The position numbers and the translations under genes were made by a program. From positions 1 through 64,000 of the forward strand of contig NZ_JAHKRC010000012.1 of assembly GCF_019345465.1 (NCBI RefSeq): a stretch of DNA of 64,000 nucleotides. Direction: 5' to 3'. The stretch is from Pseudomonas sp. NKUCC02_KPG (GTDB lineage Bacteria; Pseudomonadota; Gammaproteobacteria; Pseudomonadales; Pseudomonadaceae). This document shows, piece by piece, positions 44,286-53,467 of the stretch. The notes below the pieces were generated by a model. The model saw only the letters and a program-made list of their open reading frames with translations. It did not search any database and was not told where the DNA came from. Position 1 is the stretch's first letter, and every line of letters starts with the position of its first letter.

Positions 44286-44328
44286 CCTGGCTAGAAAAAC
44301 CCGGTAATTCTATCGGGTTTGAGCCAGG
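44286..44328 (-). promoter_or_regulatory. Terminator-like hairpin covering the queF ribosome site
   Basis: CCTGGCT (44286-44292) pairs with AGCCAGG (44322-44328), and AACCCG (44298-44303) with CGGGTT (44314-44319). Read on the minus strand, five T residues follow (44281-44285), only a few bases before the queF ATG, and the AGG that best fits queF's Shine-Dalgarno is in the 3' arm. It could end the cupredoxin transcript, control queF, or both. Confidence 0.6.
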
Positions 44329-44358
44329 CTTTCAGCGTTCACTGACGATAAGGGTGTT

Positions 44359-44895
44359 TTAAGGCGCTACGTTGACCTTGCCGACCATGCCAGCCTGGTA
44401 GTGACCGGGCACGTTGCAGGCGAATTCCAGGTTATCGCCCCGGGTGAAGGTCCAGGTCAGCTCGGCGGTTTTACCCGGCTCGACCAGCACGCTGTTGGGG
44501 TCATCATGCTTCATACCGGGCATCTCCTTCGAACCGTGCCCCATGGATGAGTGATCCATGCCCCCATGTCCCATGCCCGTCGGCGTGAGCATGCCGCTCT
44601 GCTGCATTTCGAGCATTTCTTTCTGGTGCGCCGCGTGCATCGCCGCATTGCCCAGGTTGAACTCATGGAGCAACTGCCCTTTGTTGACCAGTACAAAACG
44701 TACGGTCTCACCGGCTTTCACGTCCAACGACTTGGGTGTGAAAGCCATATCGGTCATGTCGATCTCCACCGTGCGCGTCGCACTGGCGGCGGGCGCAGGC
44801 TGGCCAAAATCAGAGTGCCCCGCAGGCGACGCCATGACAGGCAAGCTCAGGGCCAACAAACAGCCCGCGAGCGACAAACGGATACGTACAGTCAT
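44359..44895 (-). CDS. Periplasmic cupredoxin-domain copper protein
   Basis: A 178-residue exported protein (signal peptide ending near VMA-SPAG). The cupredoxin fold has type-1 ligands: His in LLHEFN and Cys/His in FACNVPGHYQAGM. A Met/His-rich insertion (about 95-135; MGHGGMDHSSMGHG) suggests additional Cu(I) sites. It resembles CopI-type copper-resistance proteins. It is divergent from copRS and shares their copper box. Confidence 0.88.
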   Translation of the reverse strand: MTVRIRLSLAGCLLALSLPVMASPAGHSDFGQPAPAASATRTVEIDMTDMAFTPKSLDVKAGETVRFVLVNKGQLLHEFNLGNAAMHAAHQKEMLEMQQSGMLTPTGMGHGGMDHSSMGHGSKEMPGMKHDDPNSVLVEPGKTAELTWTFTRGDNLEFACNVPGHYQAGMVGKVNVAP

Positions 44896-44970
44896 ACTTA
44901 CTCCCAGAAACCAAAGGTGAGGCTTTGCGCCACTTTAAAACCCCGGTACTGGCATTCAACTGACCGTAAG

Positions 44971-44985
44971 ATTACAAATTTGTCA
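44971..44985. promoter_or_regulatory. Copper box (CopR/CusR-type operator)
   Basis: ATTACAAATTTGTCA, with the perfect core ACAAATTTGT (44974-44983), matches the known CopR/CusR-type operator pattern. It lies between the divergent cupredoxin and copR genes and could serve both. Confidence 0.8.
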
Positions 44986-45049
44986 GCTTGAACCTGCATC
45001 ACCAGCACCAAGGTATAAGACCGAGGTTAATTTTTACGATGAGTCAACC

Positions 45050-45730
45050 ATGAAACTGCTGATTGTCGAAGACCAGGTCAAAACCGGACAGTACTTGCGC
45101 CAGGGCTTGAGCGAGGCCGGGTTCACCACGGAACTGGCCGCCGATGGCATTACCGGACAACACCTGGCATTGACCGGCGATTACTCGCTGCTGATTCTCG
45201 ACGTCATGCTGCCGGGCCGCGATGGCTGGCAAATCCTGCAAGCGGTGCGCAGCGCAGGACTGAGCTTGCCGGTGTTGTTTTTGACTGCACGGGATGCGGT
45301 CGAAGACCGAGTCCACGGTCTGGAGCTGGGGGCCGACGATTATCTGGTCAAGCCGTTTGCATTTTCCGAATTGCTGGCACGGGTGCGCAGCCTGCTGCGC
45401 CGGGGCAACAACGCCCCCCAGGAAACCAGCCTGCAGCTGGCCGACCTGCGCCTGGACCTGATCCGCCGCCGCGCAGAACGCAACGGCCAACGCATAGACC
45501 TCACCGCCAAGGAGTTTTCCCTGCTGGAGTTGCTGTTGCGTCGTCAGGGTGAAGTCCTGCCCAAGTCATTGATTGCTTCGCAGGTGTGGGACATGAACTT
45601 TGACAGTGACACCAACGTCATCGAAGTCGCGATTCGCCGCCTGCGCCTGAAAATCGACGACAACCATGAGCAAAAGCTGATCCACACCGTACGCGGCATG
45701 GGCTACGTACTCGAAGAGCGCAGCAGTTGA
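45050..45730 (+). CDS. copR: Copper-responsive response regulator (CopR/CusR)
   Basis: A 226-residue OmpR/PhoB-type regulator. Receiver domain with phosphoacceptor D51 (LLILDVMLPG) and K near 100 (VKPFAF); winged-helix DNA-binding domain from about 125 with ending LIHTVRGMGYVLE. The adjacent cupredoxin, kinase and copper box support a copper/silver role. Its TGA overlaps the kinase ATG by one base. Confidence 0.92.
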   Translation: MKLLIVEDQVKTGQYLRQGLSEAGFTTELAADGITGQHLALTGDYSLLILDVMLPGRDGWQILQAVRSAGLSLPVLFLTARDAVEDRVHGLELGADDYLVKPFAFSELLARVRSLLRRGNNAPQETSLQLADLRLDLIRRRAERNGQRIDLTAKEFSLLELLLRRQGEVLPKSLIASQVWDMNFDSDTNVIEVAIRRLRLKIDDNHEQKLIHTVRGMGYVLEERSS

Positions 45731-47079
45731 TGCGCAACCTGTCACTGAGCAGCCGCCTGGCACTGCTGTTTGCGGGCTGTACCGCGGTGGTGTCGCTGTT
45801 TGCCGGGGTGCTGTTCGGACGGGCCAGTGAAGTGCATTTCGTCGAGCTCGACCAGCAACTGATGGAAAGCCGTCTCGCGGTCTTGCGCAGCACCCTGCAA
45901 GGGGCGGACACCCTGGAACGTTTCACCCTGCGCCTGCCGGCACTGCTACAGGACCTGGCCCACCAGCCGGATCTTGCAGTACGGGTCCGCGGCCAGGACG
46001 GGCATCTGTGGTTTGACAGTTCGCCGCGGCTACCCCTGGAACTTTCGACGCAACCAGGGCTGGGCAGCCTGCAAATCAATGGCACCGATTACCGCGTACT
46101 GGTGCCGCAGGACAACACCCCCAACACGCCGCATCTGACGCTGTTACTGGACATCACCCACCACCAGCACTTCCTGCAGCGCATGCAACGCCTGATCTGG
46201 ATGACCGTCGGCCTCTCGGCGCTGGCCACGGCGATCCTGGGCGCCTGGGCGGCCCGTAGCGGCCTGCGGCCCTTGCGTCGCATGAGCGCGATTGCAGCCA
46301 GTGTTTCGGCGGACTCACTCAACGCCCGCCTGCCCCAGGAACAAATGCCTGCCGAGCTGGCAGACCTGGCAACGGCCTTTAACGCCATGCTGGAGCGCCT
46401 GGACGATTCTTTTCAGCGACTGTCGGCCTTCTCCGCCGATATTGCGCATGAACTGCGCACACCACTGTCCAACCTCCTGACCCACACCCAAGTCACCCTG
46501 ACTCGCCCAAGAGACATCGAAGAGTATCGCGAGACCCTGCACAGCAACCTTGAAGAACTGCAATGGATGGCGCAGTTGGTCAACGACATGCTGTACCTGG
46601 CCAAGGCCGATCATGGTTTGCTCACACCGCGCCGCGAACCGCTGGACCTTGGCAGGGAAGTCGATGCGTTGCTGGAGTTTTACGCGCTACTGGCCGAGGA
46701 CTCGCAGATCGAACTGACACGCCAAGGCAGTGCGCACCTTGCAGGCGACCGCAGCATGCTGCGCCGCGCCCTCTCCAACCTGCTGGATAACGCCCTGCGC
46801 TACACGCCGGGTGGCGGTGCGATCAAGGTGCTGATTGAGGCTTTGCCGGGCAGTGTGCGCATCCGCATTGAGAACACTGGTCCGGGGATTCCTGCCGAAC
46901 TGCTGCCGCGCCTGTTTGACCGGTTTTATCGGGCAGACCCTGCCCGCCGCGAAGGCAGTAGCGAACATGCAGGGTTGGGGCTGGCGATCACCCAATCGAT
47001 CATTCGCGCCCATGGCGGGCAGATCAAGTGTGAGTCGCAGGAGGGGCTAACGCAGTTTGTGATTGAGTTGCCGGTCTGA
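45730..47079 (+). CDS. copS: Heavy-metal sensor histidine kinase (CopS/CusS)
   Basis: A 449-residue inner-membrane kinase. Two membrane helices (about 10-30 and 155-175) bound a periplasmic domain of about 120 residues; HAMP, phosphoacceptor box FSADIAHELRTPLSNLL and ATPase domain (NLLDNALRYT, GLGLAITQSIIRAHGG) follow. The ATG at 45730 overlaps the regulator stop, and the TTG three bases earlier is not needed. Confidence 0.92.
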   Translation: MRNLSLSSRLALLFAGCTAVVSLFAGVLFGRASEVHFVELDQQLMESRLAVLRSTLQGADTLERFTLRLPALLQDLAHQPDLAVRVRGQDGHLWFDSSPRLPLELSTQPGLGSLQINGTDYRVLVPQDNTPNTPHLTLLLDITHHQHFLQRMQRLIWMTVGLSALATAILGAWAARSGLRPLRRMSAIAASVSADSLNARLPQEQMPAELADLATAFNAMLERLDDSFQRLSAFSADIAHELRTPLSNLLTHTQVTLTRPRDIEEYRETLHSNLEELQWMAQLVNDMLYLAKADHGLLTPRREPLDLGREVDALLEFYALLAEDSQIELTRQGSAHLAGDRSMLRRALSNLLDNALRYTPGGGAIKVLIEALPGSVRIRIENTGPGIPAELLPRLFDRFYRADPARREGSSEHAGLGLAITQSIIRAHGGQIKCESQEGLTQFVIELPV

Positions 47080-47093
47080 CCGGTTTACTTAAC

Positions 47094-47179
47094 TGTGGGA
47101 GCGGGCTTGCTCGCGATGGCATCGACGCGGTGTGACTTAAACACCGCGCAGCTTGCATCGCGAGCAAGCCCGCTCCCAC
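47094..47179. repeat. Inverted repeat of the GTGGGAGCGGGCTTGCTCGCGA family
   Basis: Second full copy: GTGGGAGCGGGCTTGCTCG left, CGAGCAAGCCCGCTCCCAC right. It lies between the convergent copS and lolE genes and may act as a transcript boundary. Confidence 0.85.
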
Positions 47180-47182
47180 CTG

Positions 47183-48427
47183 TCAGGAATAACGCAACGC
47201 GTGGGCCGGCTGGATTTTCGCCGCCCGGTACGCAGGATAAAGCGTGGCCAGAAAGCTCAGCACAAAGCCCGCACCGCAGATCAATGCCACATCGCCGCCT
47301 TGCAACTCTGATGGCAAGTTGCTGACGAAGTACACATCGGAACTGAAGATGTGCTGCCCGGACACCCGCTCCATCCAGCCCACCAGTTCGCTGACATTCA
47401 ACGCCGCGATCACCCCCAGCACACCGCCAATCAAGGTGCCGACAATACCGATCACCGTGCCCTGAACCATGAAGATGGCCATGATCTGCCGCGGCGTGGC
47501 ACCGATGGTGCGCAGGATCGCGATATCCGCCCCCTTGTCATTCACCACCATGATCAGCGTGGCAATGATGTTGAACGCGGCAACGGCAACGATCATCAGC
47601 AGCAACAGGCCGATCATGGTTTTTTCCATTTTCATGGCACTGAACAGACTGCCCTGGGTGTGGGTCCAGTCATCTGCCTTGTAGGCCGCGCCCAGGCCGG
47701 TTGCGACCTGCTGTGAAACCTGCGGCGCCGCGTACAGGTCCTTGACCGCCAGACGCACGCTTTGCACCTGATTGGGTTCCCAGTGTTGAATGGCGGCAGC
47801 ATCTTCCCTATGGATCAGGCCCATGGTGCCATCCAGCTCGGCACCGACCTTGAAGATGCCCACCACATTCAGGCGCTGCAAACGCGGGGTAATCCCGCCC
47901 GGTGCGGTACTGGCCTCGGGCACGATCAAAGTGATCTTGTCCCCGACCGCCAGACGAAAGCGCCGTGCGGTAATGTCACCCAGCACCACGCCAAACTCAC
48001 CGGGCTTCAAGTCTTCAAGACTGCCCTGCACGATGTTCTGGGTCACGATCGAGACTTTGCCTTCCTGCGCCGGATCGATACCGCTGATCTGGATCGGCTG
48101 CATCGAACCCTTGAAGGACAGCATGCCGTCCAGCTCGGTAAACGGCACGGCTGCCGTGACCTCGGGGTTCTTCATCGCGGCATCGGCCACCGGGCGCCAG
48201 TCATCGATCGGCTTTACGCCAACGATGGTCGCGTGGGGCACCATACCCAGGATGCGGTTACTCATTTCGCGCTGAAAACCGTTCATCACCGACAACACCA
48301 CGATCATCGCCAGCACGCCCAGGGCGAGGCCGATCATCGAGGTCATGGAGATAAACGAGACAAAACGATTGCGGCGCTTGGCGCGGGTATAGCGCGTGCC
48401 GATAAAAATCGATAACGGTCTGAACAT
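47183..48427 (-). CDS. lolE: Lipoprotein-releasing ABC transporter permease LolE
   Basis: A 414-residue inner-membrane permease of LolCDE, which extracts mature lipoproteins for transfer to LolA. It begins MFRPLSIFIGTRYTRAKRRNRF, has an N-terminal helix, a large periplasmic domain (about 50-265) and three C-terminal helices. It is a paralogue of the protein at 49182-50432. It is third in the order lolC-lolD-lolE; the C/E assignment rests on gene order only. Confidence 0.88.
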   Translation of the reverse strand: MFRPLSIFIGTRYTRAKRRNRFVSFISMTSMIGLALGVLAMIVVLSVMNGFQREMSNRILGMVPHATIVGVKPIDDWRPVADAAMKNPEVTAAVPFTELDGMLSFKGSMQPIQISGIDPAQEGKVSIVTQNIVQGSLEDLKPGEFGVVLGDITARRFRLAVGDKITLIVPEASTAPGGITPRLQRLNVVGIFKVGAELDGTMGLIHREDAAAIQHWEPNQVQSVRLAVKDLYAAPQVSQQVATGLGAAYKADDWTHTQGSLFSAMKMEKTMIGLLLLMIVAVAAFNIIATLIMVVNDKGADIAILRTIGATPRQIMAIFMVQGTVIGIVGTLIGGVLGVIAALNVSELVGWMERVSGQHIFSSDVYFVSNLPSELQGGDVALICGAGFVLSFLATLYPAYRAAKIQPAHALRYS

Positions 48428-48454
48428 TCGCGGGCACCGTATAAAAATTGAAGA

Positions 48455-48480
48455 CCCGACGCCCGTTTGCAGGCGTCGGG
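48455..48480 (-). terminator. Intercistronic hairpin between lolD and lolE
   Basis: CCCGACGCC (48455-48463) and GGCGTCGGG (48472-48480) form a perfect 9-bp stem with an 8-nt loop, followed on the minus strand by a TCTTCAATTTTT stretch. It could attenuate lolE or protect the lolCD message. Confidence 0.5.
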
Positions 48481-48490
48481 TTCTGGCCGA

Positions 48491-49174
48491 TCAGATCGGG
48501 GTCAGACGACCGTCCTGCAGGTGCAACACGCGGTCCATCTGGCGGGCCAGATTCATGTCGTGAGTCACCACCAGGAACGCAGTGCGCATCGAAGTGCTGA
48601 GTTCCAGCATCAGGTCCTGGATACCCTGGGCGGTGTGGGAGTCAAGGTTGCCCGTAGGCTCATCGAGCATCACCAGACCCGGCTTGTTGACCAGTGCGCG
48701 GGCAATCGCCACACGCTGACGCTCGCCACCCGACAGTTCCGACGGCTTGTGCTCCAGTCGATGACCCAGGCCAACACGGGTCAACAGTGCTGTCGCACGT
48801 TCGCGCGCCTCGGGGATCGCCGTCTTGCCGATCAACAATGGCATACAGACGTTTTCCAGTGCGGTGAACTCGGGCAACAAGTGGTGGAACTGATAAACGA
48901 AACCCAACGAACGATTGCGCAACAGGCCGCGGGCCTTTTCGCCCAGCGCCGACAGCTCTTCACCGGCCAGCCAGACGCTGCCGGTGGTCGGGGTATCGAG
49001 GCCGCCGAGCATATTGAGCAACGTACTTTTGCCCGAACCCGAAGTACCGACGATCGCCACCCGCTCACCGGGGTGCAGCTCAAGCTGCAGGCCCGACAGC
49101 ACCACCACCGACTCAGGGCCTTCCTCGTAGGACTTGCCCAGGTCGCGGCAACTCAACACTGCTTGATCTTTCAT
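48491..49174 (-). CDS. lolD: Lipoprotein-releasing ABC transporter ATPase LolD
   Basis: A 227-residue ATPase. Walker A GTSGSGKST (near 42-50), LolD motif NRSLGFVYQFHHLLPEF, signature LSGGERQRVAIARAL and Walker B VMLDEPTGNLD. The start at 49174 (MKDQAVLSC) matches the usual LolD length; an upstream ATG at 49189 overlaps the lolC stop and is a possible alternative. It energises LolC/LolE. Confidence 0.94.
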   Translation of the reverse strand: MKDQAVLSCRDLGKSYEEGPESVVVLSGLQLELHPGERVAIVGTSGSGKSTLLNMLGGLDTPTTGSVWLAGEELSALGEKARGLLRNRSLGFVYQFHHLLPEFTALENVCMPLLIGKTAIPEARERATALLTRVGLGHRLEHKPSELSGGERQRVAIARALVNKPGLVMLDEPTGNLDSHTAQGIQDLMLELSTSMRTAFLVVTHDMNLARQMDRVLHLQDGRLTPI

Positions 49175-49181
49175 GCCCAAC

Positions 49182-50432
49182 TCACTCATAACGAAGCGCC
49201 TGCGCAGGCTGGGTGCGCGCAGCACGCCAGGCCGGGTACAAGGTCGCGAGGAAACTCAGAACCAATGCCGCACCGCACACCATCAACACGTCCTGCGCCT
49301 GCAATTGCGAAGGCAGGTAGTCGATGAAATACACGTCGGCATTGAGAAACTTGTGCCCGATCAGGCCTTCGAGCGCAGAGATTGCGGCGCTGACATTGAG
49401 CGCCGCAAACATGCCGACCACCGCACCGATCGCGGTCCCGACCACGCCGATAACAGTGCCTTGCACCATAAAGGTCGCCATGATCGTGCCCGGGGTCGCA
49501 CCCAGGGTACGCAGGATCGCGATATCGCCTTTCTTGTCATTGACCACCATCACCAGCGTGGAAATGATGTTGAACGCGGCCACGGCCACAATCAGCAGCA
49601 ACAGCAGGCCGATCATGGCTTTTTCCATGCGGATGGCCTGGTACAGATTGCCGTGGGTACGGGTCCAGTCACGGGCGTAATACTGGCTTTCACCCAACTG
49701 CTGGGCGATTTCCCACGCGGTACGTGGCGCCTCGAACAGATCATCGAACTTCAGCCGCAGGCCTTGCACCTGGTCAGGTTTCCAGCGCTGCAGGCGCGCC
49801 AGGTCCTGCAAGTTGGTAATACCCAGGTAGCCGTCGATCTCACCGGCGCCGACATGAAAAATGCCCTGCACAGTGAATCGCTTCATGCGCGGGAACATCC
49901 CGGCCGGCGTCACCGTGACTTCGGGCGCGACAAACGTCAGCTTGTCGCCGACGGCCACACCGAGTTTTTTCGCGGCCTTGTCGCCAATGATGATGCCGAA
50001 GCTGCCGGGGGTCAGCGAGTCGAGCTGCCCCTGCTGCATGAATTGATCGATGATCGAGACATTGCGCTCCTGCGCCGGGTCGATGGCATTGAGCAGTACC
50101 TTCTGCACATTGCCGTCATTGGTCAGCAAACCCTGCATCTGGGTGAATGGCGCCACGGCCTCCACTTTGGGGTTTTGCTTGACCCTGGCGGCCAGGCTTT
50201 GCCAGTCGCTGATCGGTTGATCGCCGACGATGGTCGCGTGGGGCACCATGCCCAGCACGCGGGTGCGCATCTCATGATCGAAACCGTTCATCACCGACAA
50301 CACCACAATCATCACAACCACGCCGAGGGCGAGTCCGATCATTGAAGTCAGAGAAATGAACGACACAAAATGATTGCGGCGCTTTGCACGGGTATAACGC
50401 GTGCCGATAAATAAAGAGAGAGGTCTGAACAT
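49182..50432 (-). CDS. lolC: Lipoprotein-releasing ABC transporter permease LolC
   Basis: A 416-residue permease, first of the three lol genes. Architecture matches its paralogue LolE: N-terminal transmembrane helix (about 22-45), periplasmic domain, three C-terminal helices (MEKAMIGLLLLLIVAVAAF in part). LolC normally contacts LolA in E. coli. Its 3' end runs into lolD. Confidence 0.88.
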   Translation of the reverse strand: MFRPLSLFIGTRYTRAKRRNHFVSFISLTSMIGLALGVVVMIVVLSVMNGFDHEMRTRVLGMVPHATIVGDQPISDWQSLAARVKQNPKVEAVAPFTQMQGLLTNDGNVQKVLLNAIDPAQERNVSIIDQFMQQGQLDSLTPGSFGIIIGDKAAKKLGVAVGDKLTFVAPEVTVTPAGMFPRMKRFTVQGIFHVGAGEIDGYLGITNLQDLARLQRWKPDQVQGLRLKFDDLFEAPRTAWEIAQQLGESQYYARDWTRTHGNLYQAIRMEKAMIGLLLLLIVAVAAFNIISTLVMVVNDKKGDIAILRTLGATPGTIMATFMVQGTVIGVVGTAIGAVVGMFAALNVSAAISALEGLIGHKFLNADVYFIDYLPSQLQAQDVLMVCGAALVLSFLATLYPAWRAARTQPAQALRYE

Positions 50433-50526
50433 GTCGGGGCTTGTTCGAGGGAAAAGAAGACGTCCTTGTGGCGGGGCCTGATAAGCAGCTTTACACTCAG
50501 ACCACAGCCGCCATCACGGGTTCGCC

Positions 50527-51111
50527 ATGTCGACATTAAATGACGCAGATCGCCGCGAATACTACCGTATCGAGGATATGATCGCACTGGAAATAACCCC
50601 GCTGTCGGCCCTCGAAGCCGCGAGCGGTGAAGTGTTGCAGGATGCGTCGCCATTGTTCAATTTGCTCAGTGAATTACACCTGAGCGAATTCGAGTCCCAA
50701 CACTTGCTGCGCCAGATCAGCGAACGTGACCGCACGCTTTCCAGCTACCTCAAGACCCTGAACAAACGCGTCGAGCTGCTCAGCCAGATTGTCGCGCAAA
50801 CCGTACTGGGCAAGATCGGTGAACTGCAGCCGGTAAAACTGTCCGAGGGCGGTATCGAGTTTCATCATCCCCAGGCCTGCCTGGCGGGCAGCCACCTTTC
50901 GCTCAAGCTGGTACTGATGCCACAAGCTCTGGGCTTGTTGTTGCGCGCCCGCGTCATCGAGTGCCTGGCGCAGGATGACCGCTTCACGATCATCGCCGAA
51001 TTTGAATCCATCACCGATACCCAACGCCAGCTGCTGGCGCGCTACATTTTGCAAAAACAGGCTCAGGCACGCCGCCTGGCCCGCGAACAAAACGAATCCG
51101 CGCCCGAGTAA
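50527..51111 (+). CDS. PilZ-domain protein
   Basis: A 194-residue probable c-di-GMP binder. The N-terminal RxxxR-type loop (DRREYYRI, residues 8-15) and the second motif (LSEGGIEF, near 106-113, in place of D/NxSxxG) are visible, split by a helical insertion with a coiled-coil look (about 40-95). A partner is not known. It is divergent from lolC and 36 bases before the glpQ gene. Confidence 0.85.
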   Translation: MSTLNDADRREYYRIEDMIALEITPLSALEAASGEVLQDASPLFNLLSELHLSEFESQHLLRQISERDRTLSSYLKTLNKRVELLSQIVAQTVLGKIGELQPVKLSEGGIEFHHPQACLAGSHLSLKLVLMPQALGLLLRARVIECLAQDDRFTIIAEFESITDTQRQLLARYILQKQAQARRLAREQNESAPE

Positions 51112-51147
51112 CCACCGGGCCGCGAGCACTCTTTACAAGGAGCAATT

Positions 51148-51870
51148 GTGACTCTGATTTATGGCCATCGCGGCGCCAAGGGCGAAGCACCGGAAAACAC
51201 GCTTGCCAGCTTTGAGCAATGCCTCAAGCATGGCGTGCGTCGTTGTGAACTCGACCTGCACTTGTCCAAAGATGGCGAGTTGATGGTTATCCACGACCCC
51301 ACTCTCAAGCGCACCACCGACCGACGCGGCAAGGTGATCGAGCATACCGCTGCCGACCTGGTGACTTATGACGCACGCAAGGGCGGCCCGGGCTGGATGC
51401 ACCCGTGCCCGATCCCGCGCCTTGAAGAACTGTTTGAAAAGTGCGATTTCGAACACTGGCAACTGGAAGTCAAAAGCGCATCGCGCACCCGCGCAGCAAC
51501 GACCGTGCTGGCGATTCGAGAAATGGCAGTACGTCACGGCGCGATGGACAAAGTCACCGTCACTTCAAGTTCGCGCGAAGTGCTCAAGGCTGCGCTGGAA
51601 TTGACCCCGGACCTGTCACGGGGACTGGTAGCCGAATACGCCTGGCTCGACCCGATCAAGGTCGCCCAGAGTTATGGCTGCGAGATGCTGGCACTCAACT
51701 GGACACTCTGTACGCCTGAACGCCTTGAAAAAGCGCAGCGCCAGGGCTTGCATGTGTCGGTGTGGACAGTCAACGAACCTGCGCTGATGCGCAGGCTCGC
51801 CGACTTCGGCGTAGATAGCCTGATTACAGACTTTCCCGGTTTGGCCACTGCCACCCTCGGGAATGGCTGA
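51148..51870 (+). CDS. glpQ: Glycerophosphodiester phosphodiesterase
   Basis: A 240-residue enzyme that splits glycerophosphodiesters into glycerol-3-phosphate and an alcohol. The catalytic HRGAKGEAPENT (residues about 6-17), ELDLHLSKDGELMVIHD and a late KSASRT-type lysine are present. No signal peptide, so it is the cytosolic UgpQ type. The start is a GTG at 51148 with AAGGAG 6 bases upstream. Confidence 0.92.
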   Translation: MTLIYGHRGAKGEAPENTLASFEQCLKHGVRRCELDLHLSKDGELMVIHDPTLKRTTDRRGKVIEHTAADLVTYDARKGGPGWMHPCPIPRLEELFEKCDFEHWQLEVKSASRTRAATTVLAIREMAVRHGAMDKVTVTSSSREVLKAALELTPDLSRGLVAEYAWLDPIKVAQSYGCEMLALNWTLCTPERLEKAQRQGLHVSVWTVNEPALMRRLADFGVDSLITDFPGLATATLGNG

Positions 51871-51881
51871 AATCGGTCTCC

Positions 51882-51906
51882 CCGGCCGGCTCAGGCCACC
51901 GGCCGG
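51882..51906. terminator. Bidirectional terminator-like inverted repeat
   Basis: CCGGCCGG (51882-51889) and CCGGCCGG (51899-51906) form a self-complementary stem with a 9-nt loop between convergent glpQ and sthA. T tracts are weak. Confidence 0.5.
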
Positions 51907-51912
51907 AGCCGC

Positions 51913-53307
51913 TTAAAAAAGCCGGTTGAGGCCATCGTAAGCCGCTACCCGATAGGCTTCAGCCATGGTCGGGTAGTTGAACGTGGTGTTCACAAAGTAC
52001 TTCAGGGTATTGAGTTCACCCGGCTGGTTCATGATCGCCTGACCGATATGCACGATCTCTGACGCTTGATAGCCGAAGCAGTGAACACCCAGCACTTCCA
52101 GGGTTTCACGGTGGAACAGGATTTTCAGCATGCCCTGAGGCTCACCGGCAATCTGCGCCCGCGCCATGCTCTTGAAGAACGCCTTGCCCACTTCGTACGG
52201 CACCTTGGCCTGGGTCAGCTCTTGCTCGTTCTTGCCGATCGAGCTGATCTCGGGAATGGTGTAGATACCGGTCGGCACATCATTGACGAAGCGCCAGCTG
52301 CCGTTATCGACGATGCTGCCCGCTGCCGAGCGCCCCTGGTCATGGGCGGCACTGGCCAGACTTGGCCAGCCGATCACATCGCCTGCGGCATAGATGTTCG
52401 GCACGGTGGTGCGGTAGTTTTCATCAACGGTGATCTGGCCACGGCCATTGGCCTTGATGCCAATGTTTTCCAGCCCAAGCTGGTCGGTGTTGCCCGTACG
52501 GCCATTACACCAGAGCAAGGCATCGGCCTTGATCTTCTTGCCCGACTTGAGGTGCAGGATCACGCCGTTTTCAACGCCTTCAACCCGCTCGTACTCTTCG
52601 TTGTGGCGTACGGTGATGTTGTTGTTGCTGAAGTGGTAGCTCAACGCCTGCGAGATCTCGGAGTCGAGGAAGCTCAGCAGTTGTTCGCGGTTATCCACCA
52701 GCTCGACCAACACACCCAGGCCGCTGAAGATCGACGCGTATTCACACCCGATCACGCCAGCACCGTAAACAATCAGCTTACGCGGGGTGTGGCCCAGGCT
52801 CAGGATGGTGTCGCTATCGTAGATACGGGAGTGGCTGAAATCGATATCGGCCGGGCGATAAGGACGCGAGCCGGTGGCAACGATGATTTGCTTGGCCATC
52901 AGGGTTTCGACTACGCCATTGGCGCAGACCACTTCGATGGTTTGCTCGTCGGTGAAGCTGCCGGTGCCGAAGAACAGGTCTACGCGATTGCGGGCGTAGT
53001 AGCCGGTGCGCGAGGCGACCTGCTTGGAGATGACTTTTTCGGCGCTTTTCAGTACGTCCGGAAACGAGAACCAGCGCGGTTCGCCAATGGCCCGAAACAT
53101 CGGATTGGTGTTGAACTGCATGATCTGGCGAACCGAGTGACGCAGGGCTTTGGACGGGATAGTGCCCAAGTGCGTGCAGTTGCCGCCGACCTGACGTCGA
53201 CTGTCGACCATCGCTACCTTGCGCCCTGCTTTTGCGGCGTTCATTGCCGCACCTTCTCCTGCCGGGCCGGAACCCAGTACCACTACGTCGTAGTTGTAGA
53301 CAGCCAT
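51913..53307 (-). CDS. sthA: Soluble pyridine nucleotide transhydrogenase
   Basis: A 464-residue FAD enzyme balancing NADH and NADPH. FAD motif GSGPAGEGAAMNAAK is near 12-26. The place of the redox disulfide of related reductases reads GGNCTHLGT, with Cys then Thr, the mark of SthA. NAD motif GAGVIGCEYASIF is central and the dimerisation domain completes the protein. Monocistronic. Confidence 0.97.
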   Translation of the reverse strand: MAVYNYDVVVLGSGPAGEGAAMNAAKAGRKVAMVDSRRQVGGNCTHLGTIPSKALRHSVRQIMQFNTNPMFRAIGEPRWFSFPDVLKSAEKVISKQVASRTGYYARNRVDLFFGTGSFTDEQTIEVVCANGVVETLMAKQIIVATGSRPYRPADIDFSHSRIYDSDTILSLGHTPRKLIVYGAGVIGCEYASIFSGLGVLVELVDNREQLLSFLDSEISQALSYHFSNNNITVRHNEEYERVEGVENGVILHLKSGKKIKADALLWCNGRTGNTDQLGLENIGIKANGRGQITVDENYRTTVPNIYAAGDVIGWPSLASAAHDQGRSAAGSIVDNGSWRFVNDVPTGIYTIPEISSIGKNEQELTQAKVPYEVGKAFFKSMARAQIAGEPQGMLKILFHRETLEVLGVHCFGYQASEIVHIGQAIMNQPGELNTLKYFVNTTFNYPTMAEAYRVAAYDGLNRLF

Positions 53308-53467
53308 GCGTACTCCTCAGAACAGGCCGTGGCACCCCTGTGGGCACCTGCGGCTAAATCATGTCGCGGCCAGCGCCATGAAGGATCAAAACGTGGGGCA
53401 CAGTCTATAGAAGCCTGAACGCCGCGAACATTAACCCTTGGTCTGGTCGTTGGCTATTTTTGTATTC

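Noticed and set aside
44278..44358. A preQ1 riboswitch before queF
   Set aside because: The hairpin does not show the preQ1-I or -II sequence features I know; kept only as an unexplained hairpin.
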